The notes: generated by a model not told the origin, from the sequence alone. 57,500 nt of DNA from Methylobacterium sp. 17Sr1-1 (GCF_003173775.1 NZ_CP029552.1:4032501-4090000), one strand, 5' to 3'. Shown: positions 15,578-27,018, counted from the stretch's first letter. Numbers and translations: made by a program.

Positions 15578-15614
15578 AGCCCGGCGGGGTTACATCGGGC
15601 AGCTCCGCCGGGCT
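15578..15614 (+). terminator. Hairpin after the acyltransferase gene
   Basis: AGCCCGGCGG (15578-15587) pairs perfectly with CCGCCGGGCT (15605-15614). It begins 20 bp after the stop codon, between convergent units. No T-run follows. Confidence 0.5.
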
Positions 15615-15626
15615 GGTCACGGCCCG

Positions 15627-15842
15627 TCAGCGCGTCGCCGCGGCCGTCGGGATTCCGGTGACCTGCGCCGCGGGCTCCTCGCTCAGCCCGCGGTACAGGA
15701 CCCCGCCGAGCGCCCCGCCGATGATCGGCGCGACCCAGAACAGCCAGAGCTGCGCCACCGCCCAGCCGCCGACGACGAGGGCCGGGCCGGTGCTGCGGGC
15801 CGGGTCGACCGACAGGCTGGTGATCGGGATGCTGACTGCTCC
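15627..15842 (-). pseudogene. Aquaporin (AqpZ-like) C-terminal remnant
   Basis: The leftward frame ending at 15627 encodes the last quarter of an aquaporin: [20 protein letters not shown] contains the second pore signature (N-P-A-R in active proteins, here D-P-A-R), followed by the last helix [20 protein letters not shown]. About 72 of the roughly 230 residues survive; the first NPA box and helices 1-5 are absent. Upstream it is joined directly to Uma2-type sequence in another frame. This is a truncated, almost certainly dead gene. Confidence 0.8.
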
Positions 15843-16380
15843 GTCCCCGGGGAGGCCGCCATCCCAACGAGGACCGCAACTGCCGCCGCGCATTCCTCGG
15901 CGTCGAGTTCTAGTTCGTAGCGCCAGCCGGCGCCCTCGCGGTGATACGCCTCGATCCGGCGCTGGTCCTGGGCGACGAGGGCGAAGTGGCGCAGCTCGGG
16001 CAGGCGCCGATTGGCGAGCCATTTCCGGCCGCGGTCGTAGCGTTCGGTCGCGGGGGATAGGACTTCCAGGATCACGGTCGCGCCGGCCACGCCCTTCGTG
16101 TCCGGATCGGGCACGATGCCGTCGCCACACGCGACGAAGACGTCCGGATAGAACCGCGCGTCGCCGGCTTCGAGCCGCATCGTCTCCCGGAACGAGGCGC
16201 CGGGTCAGGGCGTGATGCGCGGTCGAGCCCCCGACCACCATGCGAAAGATCCGGCCATCGATATATTCGAGCCGCTCTCCGTCCTCCTCCGCCGCCGCGC
16301 AGAGACGGTCGTAGCCGTCGAGATCGACGGGCGTGCCGCACCGCAGAGCGGGCAGGCCGGAACTCCGAGGATGAGGACCG
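15843..16380 (-). pseudogene. Degenerate Uma2-family (DUF820) endonuclease-like gene
   Basis: Two pieces of one Uma2 protein are visible in different leftward frames. Piece one (about 16380-16190) gives [25 protein letters not shown] and [11 protein letters not shown], the N-terminal half with the start of the fold. Piece two (about 16180-15850) gives [36 protein letters not shown] and [14 protein letters not shown], the catalytic core (D and E-x-L-S). About 25 residues that normally link them are missing and the frame shifts, and the far N-terminus is not obvious. The 3' end is fused to the aquaporin remnant. Function is presumably lost. Confidence 0.75.
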
Positions 16381-16439
16381 GCGCGATCGTAGGCGAGGGC
16401 TCCGCGGTCCGAAAAGCCCTTGCCGGGAAGGCGGGCGCG

Positions 16440-18404
<1,965 letters not shown>

Positions 18405-18479
18405 GATGCGAATATAAGCTTTCGCGGGCGGCGCCAGAAGGTGCAGGATCCGGCGTTTCCACCGGATGGATCGACGCGG

Positions 18480-19091
18480 ATGGCGCAAGGCGACGGGCCC
18501 CTCGATTCAGGGATTCTCCCTGTCGGGATTCTTGAGGACGACGTGGTTCTGCGTCCCTGCGCCGAGGTCGACCTTCCGGCGGTGACGGCGATCTACGCCC
18601 ACGCGGTCGCCACCGGCCGGGCCTCGTTCGAGCTCGAGCCGCCGGACGAGGCCGAGATGGGACGGCGCCGGGCCGAACTCGTCGCCGGCGGCTACCCCTA
18701 TCTCGTCGCCGAACGGTCGGGCCGCGTGGTCGGCTACGCCTATGCGGGCCCGTACCGGACCCGGCCGGCCTATCGCGGCACGGTCGAGACCTCCGTCTAC
18801 GTCCGGCCGGACCAGGCCGGGCGCGGCCTCGGCCGGCGCCTGCTGGAAACGCTGGTCGCGCGGGCGGAGGCGGCGGGCTTCCGCCAGATGGTGGCGGTGA
18901 TCGGCGATTCGCACAACGCCGCCTCGATCGCCCTGCACGCCGCCCTCGGCTTTCGGCATGTCGGGGTGCTGCGATCCGTCGGCTGGAAGCACGGCACCTG
19001 GCTCGACACGGTGCTGATGCAGCGCCCCCTCGGCCCGGGCGACACGAGCCCAGCCAGCAGCCTTGCCGACGGGACCCCGCCGGACCGATGA
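18480..19091 (+). CDS. GNAT N-acetyltransferase, phosphinothricin/methionine sulfoximine acetyltransferase-like
   Basis: About 203 residues. After a short leader the GNAT fold begins at VVLRPCAEVDLPAVTAIYAH. The acetyl-CoA-binding loop is RPDQAGRGLGRRLLETLV (R/Q-x-x-G-x-G/A), followed by VIGDSHNAASIALHAALGFR, characteristic of the YncA/Pat subfamily that acetylates phosphinothricin or methionine sulfoximine; C-terminal GWKHGTWLDTVLMQ matches as well. Such enzymes act in the cytoplasm and can protect against amino-acid-like toxins. It is divergent from mutL (75 bp apart). The N-terminal 20 residues may be untranslated if a GTG at about 18543 is used. Confidence 0.85.
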   Translation: MAQGDGPLDSGILPVGILEDDVVLRPCAEVDLPAVTAIYAHAVATGRASFELEPPDEAEMGRRRAELVAGGYPYLVAERSGRVVGYAYAGPYRTRPAYRGTVETSVYVRPDQAGRGLGRRLLETLVARAEAAGFRQMVAVIGDSHNAASIALHAALGFRHVGVLRSVGWKHGTWLDTVLMQRPLGPGDTSPASSLADGTPPDR

Positions 19092-19201
19092 GGGAAAGGT
19101 CTGTCCCCGCGTCAGTTACGGGGACTTAACCCTGCCGGTTGTAACGCTCTTAACCATGATGGCTCGCCGGAGGTGGCGGGACGGAGCGGAGCGGCAGGCC
19201 C

Positions 19202-20827
19202 GTGGCGGACGAGCGGCGAACATCCGGACAGGCCGGCCCCGGCATCCCCGCCCTGATGCTGGCGGTCTCCCTGCTCGGCGCGGGACCGGTCGCGGCACAA
19301 GGACTCGGCCCGACCGCGACACCGGGATCGGGCCAGGATTTCGGGCAGGGGCTGAGTCTCGGTCAGGGGCCGGGCGATCCGTCCCTGGCCGGCCCGCTCC
19401 CGGGCGGCCAGGATCCCGGCACCTTCGCGCTCCGGGCCACCAACCCGGCGCTCCAGGGCGGCCTCGCCCGCGGCGTCGGCAGGCCGGGTGCGGGCACCCG
19501 CTCCGGCGCGAGGCCGCGCACCCCGCTCCCGCGGCGCACGCGCCCACCGACTACCGCGATCACCCGCCAGGCGACCCAGCAGGGCACGGCGGAGGAGGCA
19601 CGCCTGCGCCCGGCCGTGCAGATCCCGGTCTCGGGGCTCCCCGACATCGCGGGTGCGGTGCCGCTCCTGCGCCGGCGCACGATCGATCCCCTCGACCCCT
19701 ACGGGCCGCTCGGCATCCGGCTCGGCAGCCTCACCCTGTTCCCGGCCCTGCAGCAGAGCGTCGGCTACGATTCGAATCCCGACCGCTCGATTGTCCGCCG
19801 CGGCTCGATGGCCCTGCGCAGCCAGGGCGAATTGCGCGTCGAGAGCGACTGGTCGTCCCACTCGCTCACCGGCGAGGCGCGCTTCGGCTACTTCACCTAT
19901 CCGGACAACCGCAACGCCAACCGGCCGGACGGCGACGGGGCGATGCGGCTGCGCCTCGACGTCGCCCGCGACACCAAGGTCGACGTCGAGGGCCGCTACG
20001 CGATCTCGACCCAGCGCGCCGGCAGCCCGGACCTGAACGCCCAGGTCCGCGACCGGCCCCTCGTCGCCGCCTATGGCGGCACCGTCGGGGTGACGCAGAA
20101 CTTCAACCGGCTGCAGGTGACGGTGGCGGGCCTGATCGACCGCCAGACCTTCGAGAACGCCCAGCTCGGCGACGGCACCATCCTGCGCCAGGACGACCGC
20201 AATGCCAACCAGGTCGGCCTGCGCCTGCGCACCGGCTACGAGATCCGCCCCGGCTTCACCCCCTTCGTCGACACCCTGGTCGATACCCGGATCCACGATT
20301 TCGCGGTCGACCAGTCCGGCCTGCGGCGCGATTCCGACGGCGTGACGGTGCGCGCCGGGTCGAGCTTCGAGTTCAGCCGGCTTCTGGCCGGCGAGGTCTC
20401 GGCCGGCTACCTGTCGCGCCACTACGCCGACAGCCGCCTGCGCGACGTCACCGGCCCGGTGATCGACGGCTCGGTGACCTGGGCGGCGACCGCCCTCACC
20501 TCGCTGCGGGTCGGCGCCTCGACCGGCGTCCTCGAGACCATCGTGCCGGGGGCGAGCGGCATCCTCACCCGCACCGCCGTCGCCGAGCTCACCCACGACC
20601 TGCGCCGCAACCTGCGCCTGACGCTGACCGGCACCCTGATCGGCAACGACTACCAGGGCACCAGCATCCGCGAGCAGGGCTACAGCGCCGGCGTCCGGCT
20701 CGATTACCGCCTCAACCGCTGGCTCGGCATCCGGGCGAGCTACGCCCGCGAATTGCTGCGCAGCACGGCGGTCGGGTCGAGCTATCATTCGGACACGTAT
20801 CTGGTGGGGGTGCGGGTCAACCCGTAA
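19202..20827 (+). CDS. Outer-membrane beta-barrel protein (BBP2-type, polysaccharide-associated)
   Basis: This 541-residue protein starts with GTG and a signal peptide (IPALMLAVSLLGAGPVAAQ). Residues 35-165 are low-complexity, Gly/Pro/Arg-rich. From about 173 on, alternating beta strands with aromatic girdle residues appear (FPALQQSVGYDSNPD, GELRVESDWSSHSLTGEARF, LRTGYEIRPGFTPFV), ending in the strand HSDTYLVGVRVNP. The QQSVGYDSNPDR start and repeated strands resemble the outer-membrane beta-barrel family found beside exopolysaccharide genes in Rhizobiales. A polymer-export or adhesion role is inferred, not shown. It ends 96 bp before the TAXI-like gene, perhaps one transcript. Confidence 0.78.
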   Translation: MADERRTSGQAGPGIPALMLAVSLLGAGPVAAQGLGPTATPGSGQDFGQGLSLGQGPGDPSLAGPLPGGQDPGTFALRATNPALQGGLARGVGRPGAGTRSGARPRTPLPRRTRPPTTAITRQATQQGTAEEARLRPAVQIPVSGLPDIAGAVPLLRRRTIDPLDPYGPLGIRLGSLTLFPALQQSVGYDSNPDRSIVRRGSMALRSQGELRVESDWSSHSLTGEARFGYFTYPDNRNANRPDGDGAMRLRLDVARDTKVDVEGRYAISTQRAGSPDLNAQVRDRPLVAAYGGTVGVTQNFNRLQVTVAGLIDRQTFENAQLGDGTILRQDDRNANQVGLRLRTGYEIRPGFTPFVDTLVDTRIHDFAVDQSGLRRDSDGVTVRAGSSFEFSRLLAGEVSAGYLSRHYADSRLRDVTGPVIDGSVTWAATALTSLRVGASTGVLETIVPGASGILTRTAVAELTHDLRRNLRLTLTGTLIGNDYQGTSIREQGYSAGVRLDYRLNRWLGIRASYARELLRSTAVGSSYHSDTYLVGVRVNP

Positions 20828-20923
20828 CCGACCTCTCCCTGCGACATGCGCGCCGCGCAACCCGGACCGCCCTCCCCCGGTTCTACCCGGAGGCCTCGAT
20901 CCGAGGGAGGGCGTGTCCGCGCG

Positions 20924-22300
20924 ATGATGAGAGCGTTCCGACCCGAGCGCATCTTCCTGGTCACCAGCCTGGTGCTGACCATCGCGGCGGCGGTGGCGCT
21001 CTACCTGCTGCAGGCGACCACGCTCACCATCGCCGTGGCGCCGCGGGACGGGACCGAGCCGGCGCTGATCCGCGCCTACGCGGAGGCCCTGAAGAGCACC
21101 CAGAAAGGCGTGCGCCTGCGCATCCTGCCCTTCGACGACGTGCGCGAGAGCGCCAAGGCGCTCGAACAGGGCAAGGCCGACCTCGCGGTGGTGCGGCCGG
21201 ATGTCGACCTGCCGGCGAACGGCCTGACGCTCGCGATCCTGCGCGACCAGGCGATGCTGATCGCCTCGCCGGCGCCGTCCGGCATCACCACGTTCCCGGG
21301 TCTCGCCCGCAAGCGGCTCGGCATCGTGGCCCACCGCGACGCCGATCTGTGGCTGCTCAAGAGCCTGATGAGCTATTATGGCCTCACCCTGCAGGAGGGC
21401 GGCACCGGCTTGATTCCGGACGGTCAGGTGCGGCTGGTGCCGCTGGCCGAGGAGGATCTCGCCGGTGCCTTCGCGGAGAAGCGCATCGACGCGGTGGTGG
21501 CGGTGATCGCGCCGGCCGCCCCGATGGCGCTGCGCCTCGTCGCCACGGTCCAGGCGGCGAGCCGGACCCGCAAGGTCGCGTTCGTCGGCGTCGAGGACGG
21601 GCCGGCGATCATCGAGCGCCTGCCCCGGCTCCAGGCGGTGACGGTGCCGGCCGGCCTGTTCGGCGGCAGCCCGAAGGTGCCGGAGGAGGAGGTGAAGACG
21701 GTCGGCGCCTCCTACCGGCTGATGGCCCGGGCCACGATGAGCCGCACCGTGGCGGCGGACGTGACCCAGCACCTGTTCGAGCTGCGCTCGCGGCTCTCCG
21801 ACGCGACCCCGGCGGCGGACTACGTCGCGGCGCCGGCCTACGAGACCACCGCCGAGGCGACGAGCGCGCGACTGCCGATCCATCCCGGCGCGATCGATTA
21901 CTACGAGCGCGAGCAGCAGGGCTTCATCGAGCGCTACGGCGACTGGATCTACCTGCTGGCGGTGCTCGGCGGCGGCTTCGGCTCGGCGCTCGCCTGGCTG
22001 CGCCAGCGCCTGCGGCGCCTGCGGCGCGAGCGCATCGACGTGGTGATGGACCGCCTGCTCGAGATCCTGGCCGAGGCCCGCCGGGCGGATCCGGCCGGGC
22101 TCGACGCCCTGACCGGCGAGGTCGACACCCTGGCGGCGGACGTGGTGCGCTACACCCGCGAACGCGAGACCGATACCCGCACGATGGCGGCGGTGATGAT
22201 CGCGATCGAGACCGCCCGCTCCACCATTGCCGATTGCCGGCGGCTGGCCGGCGAGGCGGTGCCGCCGCGGCCCGCCTTCCGTCTCAGCGCGGCGGAGTAG
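20924..22300 (+). CDS. Membrane-anchored TAXI-family (TRAP-associated) solute-binding protein
   Basis: About 458 residues. An N-terminal membrane helix (IFLVTSLVLTIAAAVALYLL, residues 10-29) anchors a periplasmic TAXI/NMT1-like binding domain (about 35-300) with LTIAVAPRDGTEPALIRAYA, KADLAVVRPDVDLP and HRDADLWLLKSLMSYYGL. A second helix at about 341-360 (WIYLLAVLGGGFGSALAWL) is followed by a cytoplasmic Arg/Glu-rich, coiled-coil-like tail of about 90 residues. Classical TAXI proteins serve TRAP permeases, yet no DctQ/DctM-type permease is nearby; the two-helix, tail-bearing form suggests a sensory or regulatory role. Ribosome site GAGGGAGGG precedes the double ATG at 20924/20927. Confidence 0.8.
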   Translation: MMRAFRPERIFLVTSLVLTIAAAVALYLLQATTLTIAVAPRDGTEPALIRAYAEALKSTQKGVRLRILPFDDVRESAKALEQGKADLAVVRPDVDLPANGLTLAILRDQAMLIASPAPSGITTFPGLARKRLGIVAHRDADLWLLKSLMSYYGLTLQEGGTGLIPDGQVRLVPLAEEDLAGAFAEKRIDAVVAVIAPAAPMALRLVATVQAASRTRKVAFVGVEDGPAIIERLPRLQAVTVPAGLFGGSPKVPEEEVKTVGASYRLMARATMSRTVAADVTQHLFELRSRLSDATPAADYVAAPAYETTAEATSARLPIHPGAIDYYEREQQGFIERYGDWIYLLAVLGGGFGSALAWLRQRLRRLRRERIDVVMDRLLEILAEARRADPAGLDALTGEVDTLAADVVRYTRERETDTRTMAAVMIAIETARSTIADCRRLAGEAVPPRPAFRLSAAE

Positions 22301-22304
22301 ACCT

Positions 22305-22925
22305 CTACCGCACCATCGCCAGCGGCGCGCCGGACTTCGACAACGCACCGTCCATGGCGCCGCCGGCCGGGCGCAGGCGCGCCGCGACGGTGCCGCCGGG
22401 CTGGTAGAGGTAGACCTCGCCGTCGCGATAGTCCCAGGCCGTGACCTTGGCGAGGTCCTTGTTGGCGCAGCCGGTGGACGAGGCCTTGTAGAGGTCGAGG
22501 GCCGGGGTGCTCGCGAGGTTCACGCGGCAGCTCGCGCCGGTGGCGTCCTTGGCGGTCCAGCCCCCGACGACGCCCGAGCGCCCGCCGCTCGACACGACGG
22601 GCGGCGGCGGGGGAGCGATGGCGGCCTGCTGCTGCACCGGCGGGGGGCTCGCCTCCGCCACGATCGGGCCGCCGGGATTGGCGACGACCGGGCCGGGAGG
22701 TGCGGCCGCGGCGCCGGGCGGCGGGGCCAGGGGCGCCGAGGTGACCGGGCCGGAGGACAGGCCGGGACCGAGATCCGGCTCCTCCGGCGGCAGCGGCCGG
22801 GCGACCCGCGGCGCCGGGCGCGCCGAGGCGCCGATTCCCCCGGTGTCGAAGCGCGACGAGGAGCAGGCGCCGGCGCTCGCGGCGAGGGCCAGGGCGGCGA
22901 CGGTGCAGAGAATCTGACGCGGCAT
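22305..22925 (-). CDS. AprI/Inh-family metalloprotease inhibitor, possible lipoprotein
   Basis: This 206-residue protein has a lipoprotein-like signal (CTVAALALAASAGACSSS; weak lipobox, acylatable Cys at 21), a Pro/Ala-rich linker of about 95 residues and a C-terminal beta-barrel domain from about residue 119 (VVGGWTAKDATGASCRVNLA, YKASSTGCANKDLAKVTAWD). The two Cys that form the single disulfide of Inh/AprI inhibitors are present. The family inhibits serralysin-type metalloproteases in the periplasm, but many alphaproteobacterial members have no cognate protease nearby, as here. It ends 5 bp from the convergent TAXI-like gene. Confidence 0.78.
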   Translation of the reverse strand: MPRQILCTVAALALAASAGACSSSRFDTGGIGASARPAPRVARPLPPEEPDLGPGLSSGPVTSAPLAPPPGAAAAPPGPVVANPGGPIVAEASPPPVQQQAAIAPPPPPVVSSGGRSGVVGGWTAKDATGASCRVNLASTPALDLYKASSTGCANKDLAKVTAWDYRDGEVYLYQPGGTVAARLRPAGGAMDGALSKSGAPLAMVR

Positions 22926-23037
22926 CGAGGGGTCCTGCGGCAATCCGGGTCTGGCCGGCGGCGGCCGTTCTTCGGGGATCGGTCGTGCCCGGCAAATACG
23001 ATCCCGGGAGGGCGCGTGCAGGGGTTTCCCCAACGAC

Positions 23038-23060
23038 AAAGGCGCCCGAAGGCGCCTTTT
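23038..23060 (-). terminator. Rho-independent terminator downstream of sdhB
   Basis: AAAGGCGCC (23038-23046) and GGCGCCTTT (23051-23059) form a perfect stem. Read leftward the loop is TTCG, an extra-stable tetraloop, followed by TTTG. It also ends in TTTT on the plus strand, so it can serve both directions. Confidence 0.75.
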
Positions 23061-23067
23061 CGAAAGG

Positions 23068-23097
23068 GTGTGGCCGACAGGACCCAGTCGGCCACAC
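23068..23097 (-). terminator. Second hairpin after sdhB
   Basis: GTGTGGCCGAC (23068-23078) pairs exactly with GTCGGCCACAC (23087-23097), with an 8-nt loop. It starts 21 bp beyond the leftward sdhB stop and, with the hairpin at 23038, makes a tandem terminator. Confidence 0.6.
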
Positions 23098-23118
23098 CGG
23101 ATGCGGTCGGAGGGCCGG

Positions 23119-23901
23119 TCAGACCTCGCGCGCCACCATCATCTTCTTGATCTCGGCGATGGCCTTGGCCGGGTTCAGGCCCTTCGGGCAGGTGTTGGCG
23201 CAGTTCATGATGGTGTGGCAGCGATAGAGCCGGAACGGGTCGTGCAACCCGTCGAGGCGCTCGCCGGTATTCTCGTCGCGGCTGTCGATCAGCCAGCGAT
23301 AGGCCTGGAGCAGGGCCGCCGGGCCGAGGAAGCGGTCGCCGTTCCACCAGTAGCTCGGGCACGAGGTGGTGCAGCAGGCGCACAGGATGCACTCGTAGAG
23401 CCCGTCGAGCCGCGCGCGGTCCTCGGGAGTCTGGCGCCACTCCTTCTCGGGCGAGGGCGTCTCGGTCTGCAGCCACGGCTCGATCGCCGCGTGCTGGGCG
23501 AAGAACGACGTCAGGTCGGGGACCAGGTCCTTCAGCACCGGCATGTGCGGCAGCGGATAGATCTTGACCTGGCTGGACTTGCAGTCGTCGATGCCGAGCG
23601 TGCAGGCCAGCGTGTTCTGCCCCATGATGTTCATGGCGCAGGAGCCGCAGATGCCCTCGCGGCACGAGCGCCGGAAGGTCAGGGTCGCGTCGACCTTGTT
23701 CTTGATCCACAGGAGCGCGTCGAGGACCATCGGGCCGCAATCGTCGCGATCGACGTAGTAGGTGTCGATCCGCGGATTGGCGCCGTCGTCCTGGTTCCAG
23801 CGGTAGATCCGGAACTCCTGGACGTTCTTGGCCCCGGCCGGCTTCGGCCAGGTCTTGCCCTCGGTGTACTGTGAGTTCTTGGGAAGGTTGAACTGGGCCA
23901 T
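23119..23901 (-). CDS. sdhB: Succinate dehydrogenase iron-sulfur subunit
   Basis: This 260-residue subunit carries the three cluster motifs: CREGICGSC plus a later Cys for [2Fe-2S], and [17 protein letters not shown] together with [17 protein letters not shown] for [4Fe-4S] and [3Fe-4S]. It passes electrons from SdhA flavin to the membrane quinone site of complex II (TCA cycle and respiration). The start at [10 protein letters not shown] (ATG 23901) follows the usual alphaproteobacterial N-terminus. It is the last gene of sdhCDAB, 141 bp after sdhA, with an intervening hairpin, and is followed by two terminators. Confidence 0.97.
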   Translation of the reverse strand: MAQFNLPKNSQYTEGKTWPKPAGAKNVQEFRIYRWNQDDGANPRIDTYYVDRDDCGPMVLDALLWIKNKVDATLTFRRSCREGICGSCAMNIMGQNTLACTLGIDDCKSSQVKIYPLPHMPVLKDLVPDLTSFFAQHAAIEPWLQTETPSPEKEWRQTPEDRARLDGLYECILCACCTTSCPSYWWNGDRFLGPAALLQAYRWLIDSRDENTGERLDGLHDPFRLYRCHTIMNCANTCPKGLNPAKAIAEIKKMMVAREV

Positions 23902-24007
23902 CTGTCTATGCCTGATCGGTGCGATCAATCCGAGGGAGCGGAGGCGGATGGACCCGCTCGCGGCGGCCGGATTGTATAGGATACGGGAGGACGGAAGCGC
24001 CGCGCGA

Positions 24008-24032
24008 TGGCTGGCCCCGGCGGGGCCAGCCA
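24008..24032 (-). promoter_or_regulatory. Intercistronic hairpin between sdhA and sdhB
   Basis: TGGCTGGCCCC (24008-24018) and GGGGCCAGCCA (24022-24032) form a perfect 11-bp stem with a 3-nt loop, starting 10 bp after the sdhA stop. No T-run follows in the leftward direction, so partial attenuation or mRNA stabilisation seems more likely than full termination. Confidence 0.5.
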
Positions 24033-24042
24033 GTCGTGATCA

Positions 24043-25869
24043 TCAGTACACGCGCGCCTTCGGCTCGATATACGCGATGTCATTCGACATCGTGTAGGTG
24101 TGGACCGGCCGGTAATCGATCGCGACCTTGCGGGCGTCGGGGTCGAGCCAGGCAAGCGTGTGCTTCATCCACTGCTTGTCGTCGCGGTCCGGGAAGTCCT
24201 CGCGGGCATGGGCGCCGCGCGACTCGGTCCGGTTGGCGGCGGATTCCATGGTGACGACGGCCTGGCCGATCAGGTTGTCGAACTCCAGGGTCTCCAGGAG
24301 GTCGGTGTTCCAGACCAGCGAGCGGTCGGTCACCTTCACGTCCTCGGCGCCGGCCCAGACCTTGTGGATCAGGCCCTTGCCCTCCTCCAGCACCTCGCCG
24401 GTGCGGAACACGGCGCAGTTGTTCTGCATCGTCTTCTGCATCTCGAGGCGCAGCTCCGCCGTCGGCGTGCCGCCATTGGCGTAGCGGAAGCGGTCGAGGC
24501 GGGAGAGCGCCTTGTCGGCGGAATCCTTCGGCAGCTCCGGCAAGCGGCCGCCCTTCTCCACCGTCTCGGCGCAGCGCAGGCCGGCGGCGCGGCCGAACAC
24601 CACGAGGTCGATGAGCGAGTTCGAGCCGAGGCGGTTCGCGCCGTGGACCGAGACGCAGGCCGCCTCGCCGATCGCCATCAGGCCCGGCACCACGTGGTCC
24701 GGGTTGCCGTTCTTCAGGGTCAGCACCTCGCCGTGGAAGTTCGTCGGGATGCCGCCCATGTTGTAGTGAACGGTCGGGATGACCGGGATCGGCTCCTTGG
24801 TCACGTCGACGCCGGCGAAGATCTTCGCGCTCTCCGAGATGCCGGGCAGGCGCTCGTGCAGGATCTTCGGGTCGAGGTGGTCGAGGTGGAGGAAGATATG
24901 GTCCTTGCTCTTGCCGACGCCGCGGCCGGCGCGGATCTCCATGGTCATGGAGCGCGAGACCACGTCGCGCGAGGCGAGGTCCTTGGCCGACGGCGCGTAG
25001 CGCTCCATGAAGCGCTCACCCTCGGAATTCGTCAGGTAGCCGCCCTCGCCGCGCGAGCCCTCGGTGATGAGGCAGCCGGCGCCGTAGATGCCGGTCGGGT
25101 GGAACTGGACGAACTCCATGTCCTCGAGCGCCAGGCCCGCCCGCAGCACCATCGCGTTGCCGTCGCCGGTGCAGGTATGGGCCGAGGTCGCCGAGAAATA
25201 GGCGCGGCCGTAGCCGCCGGTCGCCAGCACCGTCGTGGCGGCGCGGAAGCGGTGGATCTCGCCGGTCGCCTGATCGATGGCGATCACGCCGCGGCAGCGC
25301 CCCTCCTCGTCCATGATCAGGTCGAGGGCGAAGTACTCGATGAAGAAGTTGGTCTGCGCCTTCACGGCCTGGCCGTAGAGGGTGTGCAGCATGGCGTGGC
25401 CGGTACGGTCGGCCGCCGCGCAGGTGCGCTGGGCGGTGCCCTTGCCGTAATCGGTGGTCATGCCGCCGAACGGGCGCTGGTAGATCTTGCCCTCGGCGGT
25501 GCGCGAGAACGGCACGCCCCAGTGCTCGAGCTCGTAGACCGCGGCCGGCGCGTTGCGCACCAGGTACTCGATCGCGTCCTGGTCGCCGAGCCAGTCCGAC
25601 CCCTTCACGGTGTCGTACATGTGCCAGCGCCAGTCGTCCGGGCCCATATTGCCGAGCGAGGCCGAGATGCCGCCCTGCGCCGCCACGGTGTGCGAGCGGG
25701 TCGGGAAAACCTTGGTGATGCAGGCGGTGCGCAGGCCCGCCTGCGAGCAGCCGACGGTGGCGCGCAGGCCCGCGCCGCCGGCGCCGACGATCACCACGTC
25801 GAAGCTGTGGTCGATGATGGTGTACGCCTTGCCGTTCTGGGCCGGCGCGGCGGAAGCGGTTGAGGCCAT
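24043..25869 (-). CDS. sdhA: Succinate dehydrogenase flavoprotein subunit
   Basis: This 608-residue enzyme oxidises succinate to fumarate using covalently bound FAD. The dinucleotide fold [17 protein letters not shown] is at about residues 29-45, the flavin-linking His in [11 protein letters not shown], the substrate residues in [15 protein letters not shown] and [20 protein letters not shown], and [20 protein letters not shown] near residue 400. The C-terminal helical domain with [14 protein letters not shown] closes the protein. Length and motifs are normal. It lies 22 bp after sdhD in the sdhCDAB operon. Confidence 0.98.
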   Translation of the reverse strand: MASTASAAPAQNGKAYTIIDHSFDVVIVGAGGAGLRATVGCSQAGLRTACITKVFPTRSHTVAAQGGISASLGNMGPDDWRWHMYDTVKGSDWLGDQDAIEYLVRNAPAAVYELEHWGVPFSRTAEGKIYQRPFGGMTTDYGKGTAQRTCAAADRTGHAMLHTLYGQAVKAQTNFFIEYFALDLIMDEEGRCRGVIAIDQATGEIHRFRAATTVLATGGYGRAYFSATSAHTCTGDGNAMVLRAGLALEDMEFVQFHPTGIYGAGCLITEGSRGEGGYLTNSEGERFMERYAPSAKDLASRDVVSRSMTMEIRAGRGVGKSKDHIFLHLDHLDPKILHERLPGISESAKIFAGVDVTKEPIPVIPTVHYNMGGIPTNFHGEVLTLKNGNPDHVVPGLMAIGEAACVSVHGANRLGSNSLIDLVVFGRAAGLRCAETVEKGGRLPELPKDSADKALSRLDRFRYANGGTPTAELRLEMQKTMQNNCAVFRTGEVLEEGKGLIHKVWAGAEDVKVTDRSLVWNTDLLETLEFDNLIGQAVVTMESAANRTESRGAHAREDFPDRDDKQWMKHTLAWLDPDARKVAIDYRPVHTYTMSNDIAYIEPKARVY

Positions 25870-25891
25870 TGCGGTTTTCCTGTTTCTGGCG

Positions 25892-26305
25892 TTACGCGAG
25901 GGCCCGCAGGCTCACACGCACGATGGCGTAGAGGCAGGCGACCGCGACGACGACGCAGTAGAAGTTGTTGGCGATCACCGCGGCGATGCGCAGACCCTTG
26001 TCGTGGACGTAGTCCTCGATGACGATCTGCAAGCCCATCCGCATGTGGTTGGTGACCGAGAGGACGCCAAGGATCAGCAGGATCGCCACCAGCGGGTGCG
26101 ACACCAGGGCGGCCGCCTCCGGATAGGGCCGGCCGGCCATCAGGGCGACGATCACCACGAAGGCGAGGACGAGGGGCACGTTCGAGACCGCGGTGACGCG
26201 GTGCATCCACCACTCGCGGGTGCCGTGATGGGCGGCGCCGAGGCCGCTGACGCGGGCGCGCGGCGTGCGGATCGAGGGGCGGATGTCGGGGCGGTTGTCG
26301 ACCAT
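25892..26305 (-). CDS. sdhD: Succinate dehydrogenase membrane anchor subunit
   Basis: This 137-residue protein has three membrane helices ([29 protein letters not shown] and [20 protein letters not shown]). [11 protein letters not shown] and [16 protein letters not shown] match the family signature, including the haem/quinone-side His and the conserved D-Y. Together with SdhC it anchors SdhAB in the inner membrane and forms the ubiquinone site. It starts 15 bp after sdhC. Confidence 0.94.
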   Translation of the reverse strand: MVDNRPDIRPSIRTPRARVSGLGAAHHGTREWWMHRVTAVSNVPLVLAFVVIVALMAGRPYPEAAALVSHPLVAILLILGVLSVTNHMRMGLQIVIEDYVHDKGLRIAAVIANNFYCVVVAVACLYAIVRVSLRALA

Positions 26306-26320
26306 CTGTCGTCCTCCTCT

Positions 26321-26740
26321 TCAGCGCGCCACGAGGGCGACGACCCAGACCAGCACGGTCAGGGCGGTCGAGCCGATCAGGGTGAAGCGGGCCATCGCGA
26401 TGCGGGTGCCGGGCTCCATGCCGTGGCCGAAATCCCAGACCAGGTGGCGGATGCCGCCGAGCATGTGGTGCAGCAGGATCCAGGTATAGACGAACAGGAT
26501 CAGCCGCCCGAGGATCGAGCCGAAGAACCACGCCACCGGGCCGTAGGCGCCGGGACCCGCGGCGAGCGCGACCAGCCAGAGGGCGAGCAGCGCGGTGCCG
26601 CCGTAGAGCGCCACCCCGGTGATGCGGTGGGCCACCGACATCGCCATGGTCCAGGTCCAGCGATAGATCTGGAGATGGGGCGAGAGCGGTCGCACGACCG
26701 GTCTGCCGGCGGGGTTCTGGGGCCTTGCGGTGTCCGCCAT
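26321..26740 (-). CDS. sdhC: Succinate dehydrogenase cytochrome b556 subunit
   Basis: The 139-residue SdhC has RPLSPHLQIYRWTWTMAMSV near its N-terminus, SVAHRITGVALYGGTAL with the Ser and Arg that contact ubiquinone, and LHHMLGGIRHLVWDFGHG carrying the haem b ligand His. Three membrane helices are evident. ATG 26740 (MADTARPQ) is used; a longer frame to 26788 lacks conserved sequence. First gene of sdhCDAB, divergent from a LysR gene with 278 bp between. Confidence 0.95.
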   Translation of the reverse strand: MADTARPQNPAGRPVVRPLSPHLQIYRWTWTMAMSVAHRITGVALYGGTALLALWLVALAAGPGAYGPVAWFFGSILGRLILFVYTWILLHHMLGGIRHLVWDFGHGMEPGTRIAMARFTLIGSTALTVLVWVVALVAR

Positions 26741-27018
26741 CGTGATCCTCGAGAAGTCCTGGTCTGTACCGGCTCTAAAGTGGGTCACCTACCGGCTCCG
26801 CCGCGCGAGCGCAACGTGGCCGCCGGCCGGGCCGGGTGACAGATCCATCCGCCTGTCTCCCTGGAACGCGTCCAATTCGCAATGCGGTTCTCGTTGACCC
26901 AGGCTTCGTCGTCCGCGAAGGCTGCACGTACCCCTGGTCATCTTGGGATCGCGCGATCTACCTTCGTGGCCGGCGAAACGATCGGCCGGGGACGGGCCGT
27001 CGCCCGGGAGGCGCCGCC

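Noticed and set aside
19112..22348. 1078-residue leftward frame
   Set aside because: Shadow of the barrel and TAXI genes, with implausible Arg/Asp/Gly/His composition and no motif.
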